Below are positions 40,482 to 50,672 of a stretch of 64,000 nucleotides of DNA, in pieces; within the stretch, counting starts at the first letter, position 1; each line of letters opens with the position of its first letter. Both the position numbers and the translations under genes were made by a program. The notes beneath the pieces are model-generated. The model did not search any database and was not told the origin of the DNA. It saw only the letters and a list, made by a program, of their open reading frames with translations. Source of the DNA: Cupriavidus phytohabitans (GTDB taxonomy: Bacteria > Pseudomonadota > Gammaproteobacteria > Burkholderiales > Burkholderiaceae); assembly GCF_000426345.1 (NCBI RefSeq), contig NZ_AUFE01000011.1:1-64000 (forward strand). Reading direction: 5' to 3'.

Positions 40482-40580
40482 CGCCCCGCCGGAGATGGCG
40501 GCCGACTTGCCGCGCCGTGTGGCGCCCCGCGAGTGCAAGCCGCGCCACGCCAACTGCAATCGATCTGCGACAATACCGCC

Positions 40581-42008
<1,428 letters not shown>

Positions 42009-42045
42009 GGCGGTCGCAACCGGAACGCGCCCACCTTCTTCTCCC

Positions 42046-43290
42046 ATGCGCCTCATCCTCATCACCTTCGGCACCCAGGGCGACTGCCGCCCCATCGTAG
42101 CCCTCGGCCTGGGCCTGCGCGACGCCGGGCATGACGTGCTGATGCTCGGCGAACGCTCCGCGGCACCGCTGGCCGCCGGGCATGGCCTGCCGTTCGCGCC
42201 GATGGCCGGCGATATCCAGCAAACCTTGCAGCCCGGCGGTGCCTTGCACAAGCTGATGACCGAAGGCGGCAACGTGGCCGAGGCCACGCGCGCGTTCGGC
42301 AAGATTGCCGAGGACAACACCGAGGCCTGGATGGCGCAGCTGGCCGATGCTGCACGCGATGCGGACGGGATCGTGTTCTCGGGGCTGACGGCTTACGTGG
42401 CGTTGTCGGTGGGCGAGCAGTTGGGCAAGCCGGTGGTGGGCGCGGGCATGTTCCCGATCTCGCCGACGCGCGAATTCCCGTCCGCCTTGCTGCCGCCGTT
42501 GCGCCTGCCCGGGTGGGCCAACCGTGCCAGCCATGCGGTGATCAACTTCGTGCTGTGGCGCATGTTCCGCAACGCCACCAACGCGGCGCGCGCGAAGCTG
42601 TTCGGCGTGCCGCCGCGCAGGGCGATGTGGCCCGAATTCCCGTCGCTGTACGCGATCTCGCCGCACCTGGTGCCGCGTCCGCGCGACTGGCATGCCGACT
42701 GGCTGGTGACCGGCGCGTGGACCATGCCGCCACAGCCGGACTGGCAGCCCGACGCACCGCTGCGAGACTTCCTGGAGGCCGGCGAGCCGCCGCTGTATAT
42801 CGGCTTCGGCAGCATGGCGGGCTTTGACCGGCGGAAGGTGGCCGATGCCATGCTGCAGGCCGTGGACGGCCGCCGTGCGCTGTTCTATCCGGGCTGGTCC
42901 GGCATCGATGTGTCCGCGCTGCCGCCAAATTTCCACGTCATCGGCGCCACGCCGCATGACTGGCTGCTGCCGCACGTGGCGGCGGCCATCCACCACGGCG
43001 GCGCGGGTACCACGCATGCGGTGGCCGCGGCGGGGGTGCCGTCGATCGTGCTGCCGTTCGCGGGCGACCAGTTCTTCTGGGCGGGCCGGCTGGCCGCGCT
43101 GGGCGTGGCGCCGCCGCATGTCGCCGGGCACAAGATCGACGCGGCGCGGCTGGCGTCGATGATCGCCTTTGCCGAGCGTGCCGAGACACGCGAGCAAGCC
43201 GCCACGCTGGGCCGCGCCATGGCCGCCGAGCGCGGCGTGGATCACGCGGTGGTGGCCATCGAACGCTTCTGCGCCCGGCGTGGCGCATAA
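42046..43290 (+). CDS. UGT-type glycosyltransferase (GT1/GT28-like)
   Basis: 414 aa. The N-terminus MRLILITFGTQGDCRPIVALG is the acceptor-side Rossmann motif of sterol/rhamnosyl-type glycosyltransferases; the C-terminal donor site reads LYIGFGSMAG and PHVAAAIHHGGAGTTHAVAA then GVPSIVLPFAGDQFFW, close to the GT1 signature. Likely glycosylates a lipid or secondary metabolite. Start ATG 42046, 37 bases after mnmE. Confidence 0.88.
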   Translation: MRLILITFGTQGDCRPIVALGLGLRDAGHDVLMLGERSAAPLAAGHGLPFAPMAGDIQQTLQPGGALHKLMTEGGNVAEATRAFGKIAEDNTEAWMAQLADAARDADGIVFSGLTAYVALSVGEQLGKPVVGAGMFPISPTREFPSALLPPLRLPGWANRASHAVINFVLWRMFRNATNAARAKLFGVPPRRAMWPEFPSLYAISPHLVPRPRDWHADWLVTGAWTMPPQPDWQPDAPLRDFLEAGEPPLYIGFGSMAGFDRRKVADAMLQAVDGRRALFYPGWSGIDVSALPPNFHVIGATPHDWLLPHVAAAIHHGGAGTTHAVAAAGVPSIVLPFAGDQFFWAGRLAALGVAPPHVAGHKIDAARLASMIAFAERAETREQAATLGRAMAAERGVDHAVVAIERFCARRGA

Positions 43291-43332
43291 TCGCGCTTTC
43301 GTCTTTCGCATGCCCCCAGGCAGGACCCTTCG

Positions 43333-43908
43333 ATGTTGAACCGTACCCAGCAGATCCTCATTGCCATCGTCGCCGTGGCCGTCCTTGGCATGTTGTGGCT
43401 TGCCGGCAATGACCGGCATGACGATGCCGCCATCGCGCCCGCCGGTTCGGGCGAGCAGGCCGCCGCCAGCGCGGTGCCGGCCAGCGACGTGCGCGGCGTG
43501 CCGCGCGACGGCACGCTCGACCCGGTCAGCATCGACCCGCAGCGGCCCGCCGACCGCCTGCCGCAATACCAGGCCAGCGCCATCCTGGACGACTACCGCA
43601 ACGATTCCAGGGCCGCGGATGCGCGCTACCTCGACCACTATGTGATCGTCGAAGGCGTCGCCAGCGGCGTGCGCCGCGAGGGCGAGCAAGTGTTTGTCGA
43701 TATCCGCACCAACGATCCGGCCGCCAATGTGCGTGCCTTGCTGCTGCAGCGGCAGATCTGCGGCCCGGCGGGCCGGGTCTGCGAAGTGGAGGCCCGCGCG
43801 ACCATGGTGCGGCGCGGCCAGAAGGTGGCGGTGGAATGCCACGGCGCGGGCGTGGCCGATGGCGTGCCGCTGCTGCGCGACTGCCTGCTGCGCGGCGGCG
43901 CCAACTGA
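43333..43908 (+). CDS. Membrane-anchored OB-fold-like protein (191 aa)
   Basis: N-terminal signal-anchor QQILIAIVAVAVLGMLWLA, then a periplasmic stretch. Residues about 90-190 (LDHYVIVEGVASGVRREGEQ then VFVDIRTND, GQKVAVECHGAG, LLRDCLL) have the strand pattern of the tRNA_anti-like OB fold seen in small periplasmic proteins. Function unknown. The 66-aa membrane protein follows 27 bases later. Confidence 0.7.
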   Translation: MLNRTQQILIAIVAVAVLGMLWLAGNDRHDDAAIAPAGSGEQAAASAVPASDVRGVPRDGTLDPVSIDPQRPADRLPQYQASAILDDYRNDSRAADARYLDHYVIVEGVASGVRREGEQVFVDIRTNDPAANVRALLLQRQICGPAGRVCEVEARATMVRRGQKVAVECHGAGVADGVPLLRDCLLRGGAN

Positions 43909-43935
43909 GCGCGAGCCTGAACCGGAGAACCTGCG

Positions 43936-44136
43936 ATGCAATCCGTGCTGTCCGTGCTTGCGCTCATCATCCTGGCGGCAACCGCCGCGGGCCTGGCTTC
44001 GCCGCGCTGGCTCAGCGAGACCCTGCTCGGCGGCAGGCCTGTGACGCGGCTGCAGGTCGCCGTGGTAGGCCTGTGCCTGGCGGCGTTCTGCCTGATCCTG
44101 GTGGGCCGGCTGGCGCAAGGCGGGGCGGGCGGCTGA
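43936..44136 (+). CDS. Small membrane protein with two spans (66 aa)
   Basis: ATG 43936 has GGAG at good spacing. Two hydrophobic segments (VLSVLALIILAATAAGLA and VAVVGLCLAAFCLILVG) are joined by a short basic loop. No family recognised. Probably in one unit with the preceding OB-fold gene. Confidence 0.6.
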   Translation: MQSVLSVLALIILAATAAGLASPRWLSETLLGGRPVTRLQVAVVGLCLAAFCLILVGRLAQGGAGG

Positions 44137-44272
44137 CTCGCCACGCCGCCACAGCAGCGCGCAATTTGCGTGTCTGTTCCGGCAATTGGCTGGCGCCGGC
44201 AGCGCCTACAGTGTGAAGGCACGCTGCCCGCATTGCGCGCCGGCTGCGGTGCTCAAGCCATCCAGGATTCCC

Positions 44273-44827
44273 ATGAACAAAGCCCTGCTGGCCGCCAGCG
44301 TCGGTCTGCTGCTATGCGGCTGCTCGACCTATCAGGCCGTGACCCCGGTCGACCCGCTCGACCGCTCCGATCCCAATACCGCGTTCCAGGTGCCCGCCGG
44401 CGGCGGCCCGCGCGGCACCTATGGCGCCAACGGCATGCTGCTGTGCGTGGTGGTGAACCCGGTCAGCGGCAACAACTATGTCGACGCCTTCCGCGCTTCG
44501 CTGGAGCAGCGCAATTTCGAGGTGAAGATGCTGCAGGCCGAGGCGGCGTCGGTGCTGGCTTGCCCGATGGTGGCGTATTACACCGCGCGCAGCGCCTGGT
44601 TCTGGACGTCATACCTGGACAGTGTGGACATCACCGTCTTCCGCCAGGGCGACCGCGTCGGCAAGGCGATCTACAGCGCCAACCGCAGTGCGGGCGGACT
44701 CAACCTCAGCAACCTGGTGCAGCCCGCGTCCAAGCTGGACGAGCTGGTTGAACAGCTGTTCCCCGGCATGCTGCCGTCGCCGGCGCCGTCGGCCGGCACG
44801 TCGCAGGCATCGACGGCGGGGGCCTGA
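44273..44827 (+). CDS. Lipoprotein (184 aa)
   Basis: Signal peptide MNKALLAASVGLLLCGC with lipobox LLCGC, so the mature protein begins at Cys17 and is lipid-anchored. The domain after it (ANGMLLCVVVNPVSGNNYVD, ILACPMVAYYT-like strand, DITVFRQGDRVGKAIY) is small and beta-rich with a Ser/Ala/Pro-rich end. Family not recognised. Start ATG 44273. Confidence 0.8.
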   Translation: MNKALLAASVGLLLCGCSTYQAVTPVDPLDRSDPNTAFQVPAGGGPRGTYGANGMLLCVVVNPVSGNNYVDAFRASLEQRNFEVKMLQAEAASVLACPMVAYYTARSAWFWTSYLDSVDITVFRQGDRVGKAIYSANRSAGGLNLSNLVQPASKLDELVEQLFPGMLPSPAPSAGTSQASTAGA

Positions 44828-44869
44828 TCAGGCGAGACCTAACCTTGCCACGCCCTCGGCAAACCCGGC

Positions 44870-45841
44870 TCAGCGCTCCAGCCGGCCCAGCCGCACCACG
44901 GTCACGCCGGGTCGCAGCTGGCGCAGCGAAGGCATTACCAGCACGCAGTCGGGGTAGGGCGTCACCACCGGCTCGCCGTCACGCCAGCCGATGACCGTGC
45001 CGGCGTCGGCAAAGGTCTCCAGGCCCGTATAGGGACCGGCGAAGCGGAAATCCATGCTGGCGGCGACCACCGGCTCGGTCACGCGTACCACCCGCTGCGT
45101 GGCGGGCAGCGGCTGCAGCCAGCCGGCGGGGAGGTCGGCGGCGTCGACCACGCCGGCGTGCAGCAGGAAGCGCGCGGTGCTGTCCTGCGCTACCGTCACG
45201 GCGGCGGGCTCCCAGTGCTGGCCGCATTCGATCAGCAGCGCATTGCGCGGGCTGGCGGGATCGCCGAAGCCGTCGTAGTCGCGCATGCGGCGGCCCTCCG
45301 GATGGCCTTCGTCGACGATCACGTCGGCCGGCGCGCCCAGCGCGCGCGACAGGGCGATGCCTTTGTCGAGCGGGCCCGAGACGATCAGCGGGCGGCTTTT
45401 CTCATGCATCGAATGCAGGTCGAGCAGCAGGTCGACGGTGTCGATCACCGGGCGCATGGCGCGCGCGCGGCGCAGCTCGGAGCAATCGCGGCTGGTGTCG
45501 TCCAGCGTGGCGTATGTCCATACGCGGTTGAAGTCCTGGTCGACGAAGCGCGAGGCGTCGGGCCTGGCCGGGTCGAAGCTGTGGTAGGCGTCGACGTTGG
45601 CGAAGGCCAGCGTCAGGCGGCCGCGGCGCGGGCGCAGGTTGTGGTCGAGCAGCGCCTTGACGGCGATGGCGCCGCAGACTTCGTTGCCGTGCGTGAGGGC
45701 GTTGACCATCACGTGCGGGCCGGGCTGGCCGCTGTCGAACGTGTACAGGTAGGGGATGCCGGTGTTGCCGGTGGCGTAGGGGCGGATGTCGGGGAAGGCG
45801 ACGTCGACGGGGTAGGCGTCGAGGTGGGTGGGGTGGGTCAT
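44870..45841 (-). CDS. Succinylglutamate desuccinylase/aspartoacylase-family zinc deacylase
   Basis: 323 aa. Zinc ligands HxxE in NALTHGNEVCGA and the third His in LLLDLHSMHEKS; the catalytic Glu in LLIECGQHW. This is the AstE/AspA branch of M14-like deacylases, hydrolysing N-acyl amino acids; the true substrate is not determined. Not next to other arginine-catabolism genes, which argues against calling it astE. A composite repeat follows upstream of its start. Confidence 0.88.
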   Translation of the reverse strand: MTHPTHLDAYPVDVAFPDIRPYATGNTGIPYLYTFDSGQPGPHVMVNALTHGNEVCGAIAVKALLDHNLRPRRGRLTLAFANVDAYHSFDPARPDASRFVDQDFNRVWTYATLDDTSRDCSELRRARAMRPVIDTVDLLLDLHSMHEKSRPLIVSGPLDKGIALSRALGAPADVIVDEGHPEGRRMRDYDGFGDPASPRNALLIECGQHWEPAAVTVAQDSTARFLLHAGVVDAADLPAGWLQPLPATQRVVRVTEPVVAASMDFRFAGPYTGLETFADAGTVIGWRDGEPVVTPYPDCVLVMPSLRQLRPGVTVVRLGRLER

Positions 45842-45925
45842 GGGAATCGGTGCTCTCAGGGGTGCCCGGTAGCTCGGTGGCTGGCGGGTCGCGATTTATT
45901 TTGAGGGGGGTAGTGGTACTGGCAG

Positions 45926-46072
45926 GCGCCGGCCCTCACCCCCGGCCCCTCTCCCGCACGCGGGAGAGGGGAGCAAACCGGCGGCGAGGGGCGACGCCTA
46001 CAGGCCTTTTCATGCTGGCTGTGGTCTCCCCTCTCCCGCCTGCGGGAGAGGGGCGGGGGTGAGGGCCGGCGC
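45926..46072. repeat. Composite REP-like element: two palindromes within an 18-bp inverted repeat
   Basis: Two copies of the CCCCTCTCCCGC/GCGGGAGAGGGG palindrome (45946-45971 and 46028-46053) are enclosed by perfect 18-bp arms GCGCCGGCCCTCACCCCC (45926-45943) and GGGGGTGAGGGCCGGCGC (46055-46072). The whole 147-bp unit is almost symmetric and can fold into a cruciform. The tail GAGCAAACCGGCGGCG after the first palindrome is shared with the other copies. No gene inside. Confidence 0.8.
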
Positions 46073-46102
46073 TGGCAGAAGCGACCACGCCCGCGCTACC
46101 CC

Positions 46103-47074
46103 TCACTCACGAATCCCGGCCGCCTGCACGATCGTCCGGTAACGCCCGGTCTCGCGCTTGATGAAGCTGCCGAACCGGGAAGGATTGCCCGGCGTCACTT
46201 CCACACCCGCCTCGGCCAGCTTTTTCTTCACGTCCGGCATCGCCAGCACGGCCTGCATCTCGGTGTTGAGCCGCTCGACCACCGGCTTGGGCAGGTTGGC
46301 CGGGCCCATCAGGCCGAACCACACGCCCATGTCCACGCCCTTGAGCGCCGGCGTCTCGGCCAGCGCTGGCACGTTCGGCGCCACCGCGGCGCGCCTGGCG
46401 CCGGTCACGCCGTAGGCCTGCACGCGGCCCGCCTGGATATGCGGCAGCGCCGACGACAGCACCATCACCGCCAGGTCGATCTGGCCGCCGAGCAGGTCGG
46501 TGGCCATGGCCGATGCGCCCTTGTACGGCACGTGCGTGATATTGACGTTGCCCTGCTGCTTGATCAGCTCGCCGGCCAGGTTCAGCGGCGTGCCCACGCC
46601 CGACGACGCATACGACAGCTTGCCCGGCTGGGCCTTGGCCAGCGCGATCAGCTCGGCGGCGTTCTTCGCCGGCAGCCCGGGCTTGCCGACCAGCACCATC
46701 GGCTGGGTGCCGATGAAGGTCACCGGCGCCAGGTCCTTCTCGCCGTCGTAGCGCACTGCGGGATTGGTCAGGCGCGCGATCGACACCTCGCTGCCCGAGC
46801 CCATCAGCAGCGTGTAGCCGTCGGCCTCGGCCTTGACCACCTTGGACGCGCCGATGGTGCCGCCGGCGCCGCCCAGGTTCTCGATGACCACGCTCTGGCC
46901 GAGGCGCTTGCCCAGCTCCGGCGCGATGGTGCGGGCGACGAGGTCGACGCTGCCGCCGGCGGTATAGCCCACCACCAGCGTGATCGGCTTGGCGGGCCAG
47001 GTGCCGGCAAAGGCGCCGCCGGTGGCGGTGGCAAGGCAGAGTACGGCAGCGGCCGCGCGCAGGATGGTCTTCAT
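46103..47074 (-). CDS. Bug-family (TctC-like) periplasmic solute-binding protein
   Basis: 323 aa. Sec signal peptide ending AGGAFA-like before GTWPAKPITLVVGYTAGGSVDLVAR, then VIENLGGAGGTIGA, the two diagnostic ligand-site loops of tripartite tricarboxylate transporter receptors. Family members bind carboxylates and related anions. As is common in Burkholderiales, no TctA/TctB membrane genes adjoin. Convergent-free position next to a LysR gene on the same strand. Confidence 0.93.
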   Translation of the reverse strand: MKTILRAAAAVLCLATATGGAFAGTWPAKPITLVVGYTAGGSVDLVARTIAPELGKRLGQSVVIENLGGAGGTIGASKVVKAEADGYTLLMGSGSEVSIARLTNPAVRYDGEKDLAPVTFIGTQPMVLVGKPGLPAKNAAELIALAKAQPGKLSYASSGVGTPLNLAGELIKQQGNVNITHVPYKGASAMATDLLGGQIDLAVMVLSSALPHIQAGRVQAYGVTGARRAAVAPNVPALAETPALKGVDMGVWFGLMGPANLPKPVVERLNTEMQAVLAMPDVKKKLAEAGVEVTPGNPSRFGSFIKRETGRYRTIVQAAGIRE

Positions 47075-47198
47075 GGTCTTGGCTCTGGGGGTCCCGGAAT
47101 CGATGTTGTGACCCGATGTTAGTGAGCGCGGGTCCGGCCGGCATGCGGCTTTGGCAAGGGGGCTTGCCGATTCGGCAATGGTGGCGCAAGGGCCGCAA

Positions 47199-48152
47199 CT
47201 AGCGCGGCGCCGTCACCGCCGCGCGCCAGAACGCCTCGGCCAGCGGCCGCATCGGCGCGCGCGGGCGGTACAGGCGGATATCGAGGGCGAGATCGCCGCC
47301 ATCGTCGGCTCCCGCCGCAGTGGCGCCGATCGCACGCACCAGCCGGCCTGCGTGCAGGTCGTCGGCAATGAGCCGCGCAGGCAGCCATGCCAGGCCCATG
47401 CGCTGGCGCACCATTTCGTGCACCGACTCGGCAAAGTCGCTGACCGCGATCACCTCCAGCCGCGGCGCCAGCTTGCGGCGCGCGATCTCCTGGTTGACCA
47501 TGCGCCCCAGCGTCAGGGTTTCGGCATAGGCGATCATCGGCACCGGCTTTTCCTTCGCCGCCTTGCCGGTGCGCAACCGGTGCAGCGGCCCGCCATGCGC
47601 GTCGGCGGCGCTGACGCAGACCAGCCGCTCCACGCCGGCCAGGTGGAACTGGTAGCGCGCGTCGTCCAGCATCACCGGCAGGTCGGGCGGGCTGTAGCAC
47701 AGCAGGAAATCGGCATCGCCCTCGCCGAACATCGCCAGCGCGTCGTGCATGGGAAAGGTCGACAGCCGCGTGCGGAAGCCTGCCGCGGCGGGGTCGCCGC
47801 GCAGCGCTTCGCGCAGGCCGGACAGCCACGCCGGCACCATCGAGCGCGCCAGCGTCTTGCCGGTGGCGATGGTCACGGTGCTGGCGTCGGCCCGATGCGC
47901 GGCGCGCAGTGCCAGCCGCGTTTCATCCAGCGTGCGCAGCGCGCTCTGCGCGGCCTCCAGGAACTGGCGGCCCTCGGCGGTAAGGCGCACCGGGAACGCG
48001 CTGCGGTCGATCAGCGGGGCGCCGGCCCACACTTCCACGGCCTGCATGCGCCGGCCGAATGCGGGCGGGGTCACGTTGCGCAGCTCGGCGGCGCGCGCCA
48101 GGCTGCCGGCCTGCGCCAGGCAGACGAAGTCTTCGAGCCAGCGGATATGCAT
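47199..48152 (-). CDS. LysR-family transcriptional regulator
   Basis: 317 aa. The N-terminal winged HTH begins MHIRWLEDFVCLAQAGSLAR and continues AAELRNVTPPAFGRRMQAVE; the C-terminal effector-binding domain follows. ATG 48152 was selected because MHIRWLEDF is the usual LysR beginning; the longer frame to 48251 is not. It lies divergent from the TAT-tagged subunit/GMC oxidoreductase pair and upstream of the Bug receptor, either of which it may control. Confidence 0.92.
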   Translation of the reverse strand: MHIRWLEDFVCLAQAGSLARAAELRNVTPPAFGRRMQAVEVWAGAPLIDRSAFPVRLTAEGRQFLEAAQSALRTLDETRLALRAAHRADASTVTIATGKTLARSMVPAWLSGLREALRGDPAAAGFRTRLSTFPMHDALAMFGEGDADFLLCYSPPDLPVMLDDARYQFHLAGVERLVCVSAADAHGGPLHRLRTGKAAKEKPVPMIAYAETLTLGRMVNQEIARRKLAPRLEVIAVSDFAESVHEMVRQRMGLAWLPARLIADDLHAGRLVRAIGATAAGADDGGDLALDIRLYRPRAPMRPLAEAFWRAAVTAPR

Positions 48153-48316
48153 GGAAGGCGGGACGAGTAGCGTTGGTCTGCCCACATTATCGGCAAAACC
48201 AGCCGCCATCTTGCATGCCCGGCTGCGTCGGCTGGAATGTTTGCCGACCATACTAAAGGCAGCGTCAAGGCGGACTCGCCCCGCCCGGACCAGAACACCG
48301 ACGCGCAGGAGGCCAC

Positions 48317-48931
48317 ATGTCCACGCATTCCCAAGGGGCGCCGCACCGGCGCGCGGATGCCGACGCCGGGGCGCTGCACGCGCTGTCGCGCCGCGGCTTC
48401 CTCAAAGTTGGACTCGGGTTCTCGGCCATGCTGGCGTGTACCGCGCTGGTGCCGTCGCTGTCTGGCTGCGGCGTGGCCGATGCCGCGCCGCAGGCCGGCA
48501 TGGCCTGGCTGCGGCCCGACGACGTGGCCATGTTCCGCGCGCTGCTGCCGGCCGTCGTCACCGAACTCGCCGAGGCGCCGCCGCCGCGGCGCGAGGCCCT
48601 GGTGCAGGAAACGCTGCGCAATATCGACACCACCTGCGCGGCGATGAACGCGGGCGCGCGGGCCGAGCTGCGCAAGCTGTTCGGCCTGCTCGCCAGCACG
48701 CCGCTGCGCTGGGCGCTGGCCGGCATCGGCCAGCCCTGGGACGCCACCACGCCGGCGCAGGTACAGGCCTTCCTGGAGCGCTGGCGCGCCAGCCGGCTGG
48801 CCACGCTCAATGCCGGCGCCGTGGTGCTGGTCAAACTCGCCAGCGTGAGCTACTACGTGCTGCCTGCCGCCTGGGCGGGCAGCGGCTATCCCGGCCCCTA
48901 TGCGCCCGTCTACAGGGCGCTGCACGCCTGA
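48317..48931 (+). CDS. TAT-exported small subunit of a GMC dehydrogenase
   Basis: 204 aa. A twin-arginine signal SRRGFLKVGLGFSAMLACTA spans residues about 25-45, followed by a helical domain of the gluconate 2-dehydrogenase subunit 3 type (FRALLPAVVTEL, YYVLPAAWAGSGYPGPYAPV). Such subunits chaperone the flavin subunit and carry it through the Tat pathway. The GMC gene starts eight bases after its stop, so the two are co-translated. Confidence 0.82.
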   Translation: MSTHSQGAPHRRADADAGALHALSRRGFLKVGLGFSAMLACTALVPSLSGCGVADAAPQAGMAWLRPDDVAMFRALLPAVVTELAEAPPPRREALVQETLRNIDTTCAAMNAGARAELRKLFGLLASTPLRWALAGIGQPWDATTPAQVQAFLERWRASRLATLNAGAVVLVKLASVSYYVLPAAWAGSGYPGPYAPVYRALHA

Positions 48932-48939
48932 AACCCGAC

Positions 48940-50535
48940 ATGGCCATCGACAATCTCTACGACGCCGGCATCGCCGCCGGCTGGAAAGTGCTGGATGCCG
49001 CCACCATCACCGCCTCCCGCACGCTAGATGCCGACATTGCCATCGTCGGCAGCGGCGCGGGCGGCGGCATCAGCGCCGAAACACTGAGCCGCGCCGGGCT
49101 GCGCGTGGTGCTGCTGGAAGAGGGCGCGCTGCGCACCTCCGACAGCTTCCGCGACATGGACGAGAACCGCGCCTACCGCGAGCTGTACCAAGAGGCGGCG
49201 GCGCGCACCACCGCCGACGGCGCCATCGCCATCCTGCAGGGCCGTGCCGTCGGCGGCAGCACCACGGTGAACTGGTCATCCAGCTTCCGCACGCCGCCGC
49301 AGACGCTGGCGCACTGGGCCAGGCACCACGCCGTCAGCGGCCATGGCGAGGCCGACATGGCGCCATGGTTCGCGCAGGTGGAGGCGCGGCTGGGCATCGC
49401 GCCCTGGGCCATGGCGCCCAATCCCAACAACGACGTGCTGCGCCGCGGCTGCGAAAAACTGGGCTGGGAGTGGCACGTCATCCCGCGCAACGTAAAGGGC
49501 TGCTGGAACGCCGGCTATTGCGGCTTCGGCTGCCCCGTCAATGCCAAGCAGTCGATGCTGGTATCGACCATCCCGGCGGCGCTGGCGGCCGGCGCGACGC
49601 TGGTGCACCGGGTGCGGGTGCGCACGCTCGAACATGACGGGCAGCACGTGCAAGCGGTCATCGGCGAAGCGCTCGGTGCCGATGGCCGCACGCCCACCGG
49701 CGTGGGCGTGACCGTGCGCGCGCGGCACGTGGTCGTCGCCGGTGGCGCCATCAACTCGCCGGCGCTGCTGCTGCGCTCGCGCGTGCCGGACCCGCACGGG
49801 CGGCTCGGCGAGCGCACATTTATCCATCCGGTGAATATCAGCATCGCCGTTATGCCTGAGCGCATTGATCCTTATTATGGCGCGCCACAATCGGTGGCCT
49901 CCGACCACTTCCAGTGGGTGGACGGCGCCACCGGCCCGATGGGCTACAAGCTGGAGGTGCCGCCATTGTTCCCCGGCATCAGCGCCGGCGTGCTCAACGG
50001 CATGGGCGACGCGCTGCGGCGCGATATCGCGCAGCTGCCCAACACCAGCGCCATGCTGGCGCTGCTGCGCGACGGCTTCGTGCCGCAGAGCGAGGGCGGG
50101 CGCGTGCGGCTGGCCGCCGACGGCAGCCCGCTGCTCGACTACGAGATGAACGACTACGCCTGGGACGGCGTGCGCCGCGCATGGCTGAGCATGGCGCAGG
50201 CGCAGTTCGCCGCGGGCGCGGTCAAGGTGCGGCCGGCCCACCTGGACGCCACCGACTACCGCAGCTGGCCCGAAGCGCGCGACGCGATTGCCAAGCTGCC
50301 GCTCAAGCCGTTCCGCACGGCGCTGTTCACCGTGCACCTGATGGGCGGCTGCGGCATGAGCGACGATCCCCGCCGCGGCGTAGTCGACAGCCATGGGCGC
50401 CACCACCAGCTGGAGAACCTGTCGGTGTTTGACGGCTCGGTCTTTCCGACCAGCGTGGGGGCCAATCCGCAGTTGTCGGTGTTCGCGCTGACGGCACAGA
50501 ATGCGGAGACGCTGGCCCGGCATCTCACGGCATGA
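48940..50535 (+). CDS. GMC-family FAD-dependent oxidoreductase
   Basis: 531 aa. FAD-binding Rossmann motif IAIVGSGAGGGISAE near residue 32, GRAVGGSTTVNWSSS, the substrate-domain core, and the C-terminal HLMGGCGMS ... NPQLSVFALTAQNAE with the conserved His/Asn active-site region. It lacks its own signal peptide and is presumably exported with the TAT-tagged partner. Likely a membrane-linked alcohol or sugar dehydrogenase; no cytochrome c subunit adjoins. ATG 48940; the open frame upstream belongs to the shadow of the partner gene. Confidence 0.9.
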   Translation: MAIDNLYDAGIAAGWKVLDAATITASRTLDADIAIVGSGAGGGISAETLSRAGLRVVLLEEGALRTSDSFRDMDENRAYRELYQEAAARTTADGAIAILQGRAVGGSTTVNWSSSFRTPPQTLAHWARHHAVSGHGEADMAPWFAQVEARLGIAPWAMAPNPNNDVLRRGCEKLGWEWHVIPRNVKGCWNAGYCGFGCPVNAKQSMLVSTIPAALAAGATLVHRVRVRTLEHDGQHVQAVIGEALGADGRTPTGVGVTVRARHVVVAGGAINSPALLLRSRVPDPHGRLGERTFIHPVNISIAVMPERIDPYYGAPQSVASDHFQWVDGATGPMGYKLEVPPLFPGISAGVLNGMGDALRRDIAQLPNTSAMLALLRDGFVPQSEGGRVRLAADGSPLLDYEMNDYAWDGVRRAWLSMAQAQFAAGAVKVRPAHLDATDYRSWPEARDAIAKLPLKPFRTALFTVHLMGGCGMSDDPRRGVVDSHGRHHQLENLSVFDGSVFPTSVGANPQLSVFALTAQNAETLARHLTA

Positions 50536-50562
50536 CGAACCGGCACGGCTGCGATGCGGGCG

Positions 50563-50596
50563 AAAAAAAACCAGTGACACCCGCCACTGGTTTCTT
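50563..50596. terminator. Bidirectional terminator
   Basis: An A8 run, CCAGTG, loop, CACTGG, then TTTCTT. It serves the GMC gene on the plus strand and, with its T8 run, the convergent efflux operon on the minus strand. Confidence 0.8.
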
Positions 50597-50620
50597 CGCT
50601 TGAACCGCCGACTGTTTGCT

Positions 50621-50644
50621 CCCTCTCCCGCTTGCGGGAGAGGG
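50621..50644 (-). repeat. REP-like palindrome, copy 3
   Basis: CCCTCTCCCGC / GCGGGAGAGGG around TT. The minus-strand tail reads GAGCAAACAGTCGGCGG, related to the tail of the other copies. Lies between the terminator and the efflux outer-membrane gene. Confidence 0.7.
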
Positions 50645-50672
50645 GAGTACCCCCTCGGCAAACGATATTGCG

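Noticed and set aside
47749..48939. In-frame extension of the GMC oxidoreductase to 928 codons
   Set aside because: It crosses the LysR gene and the TAT-tagged subunit gene; the Ala/Arg-rich translation is a shadow.
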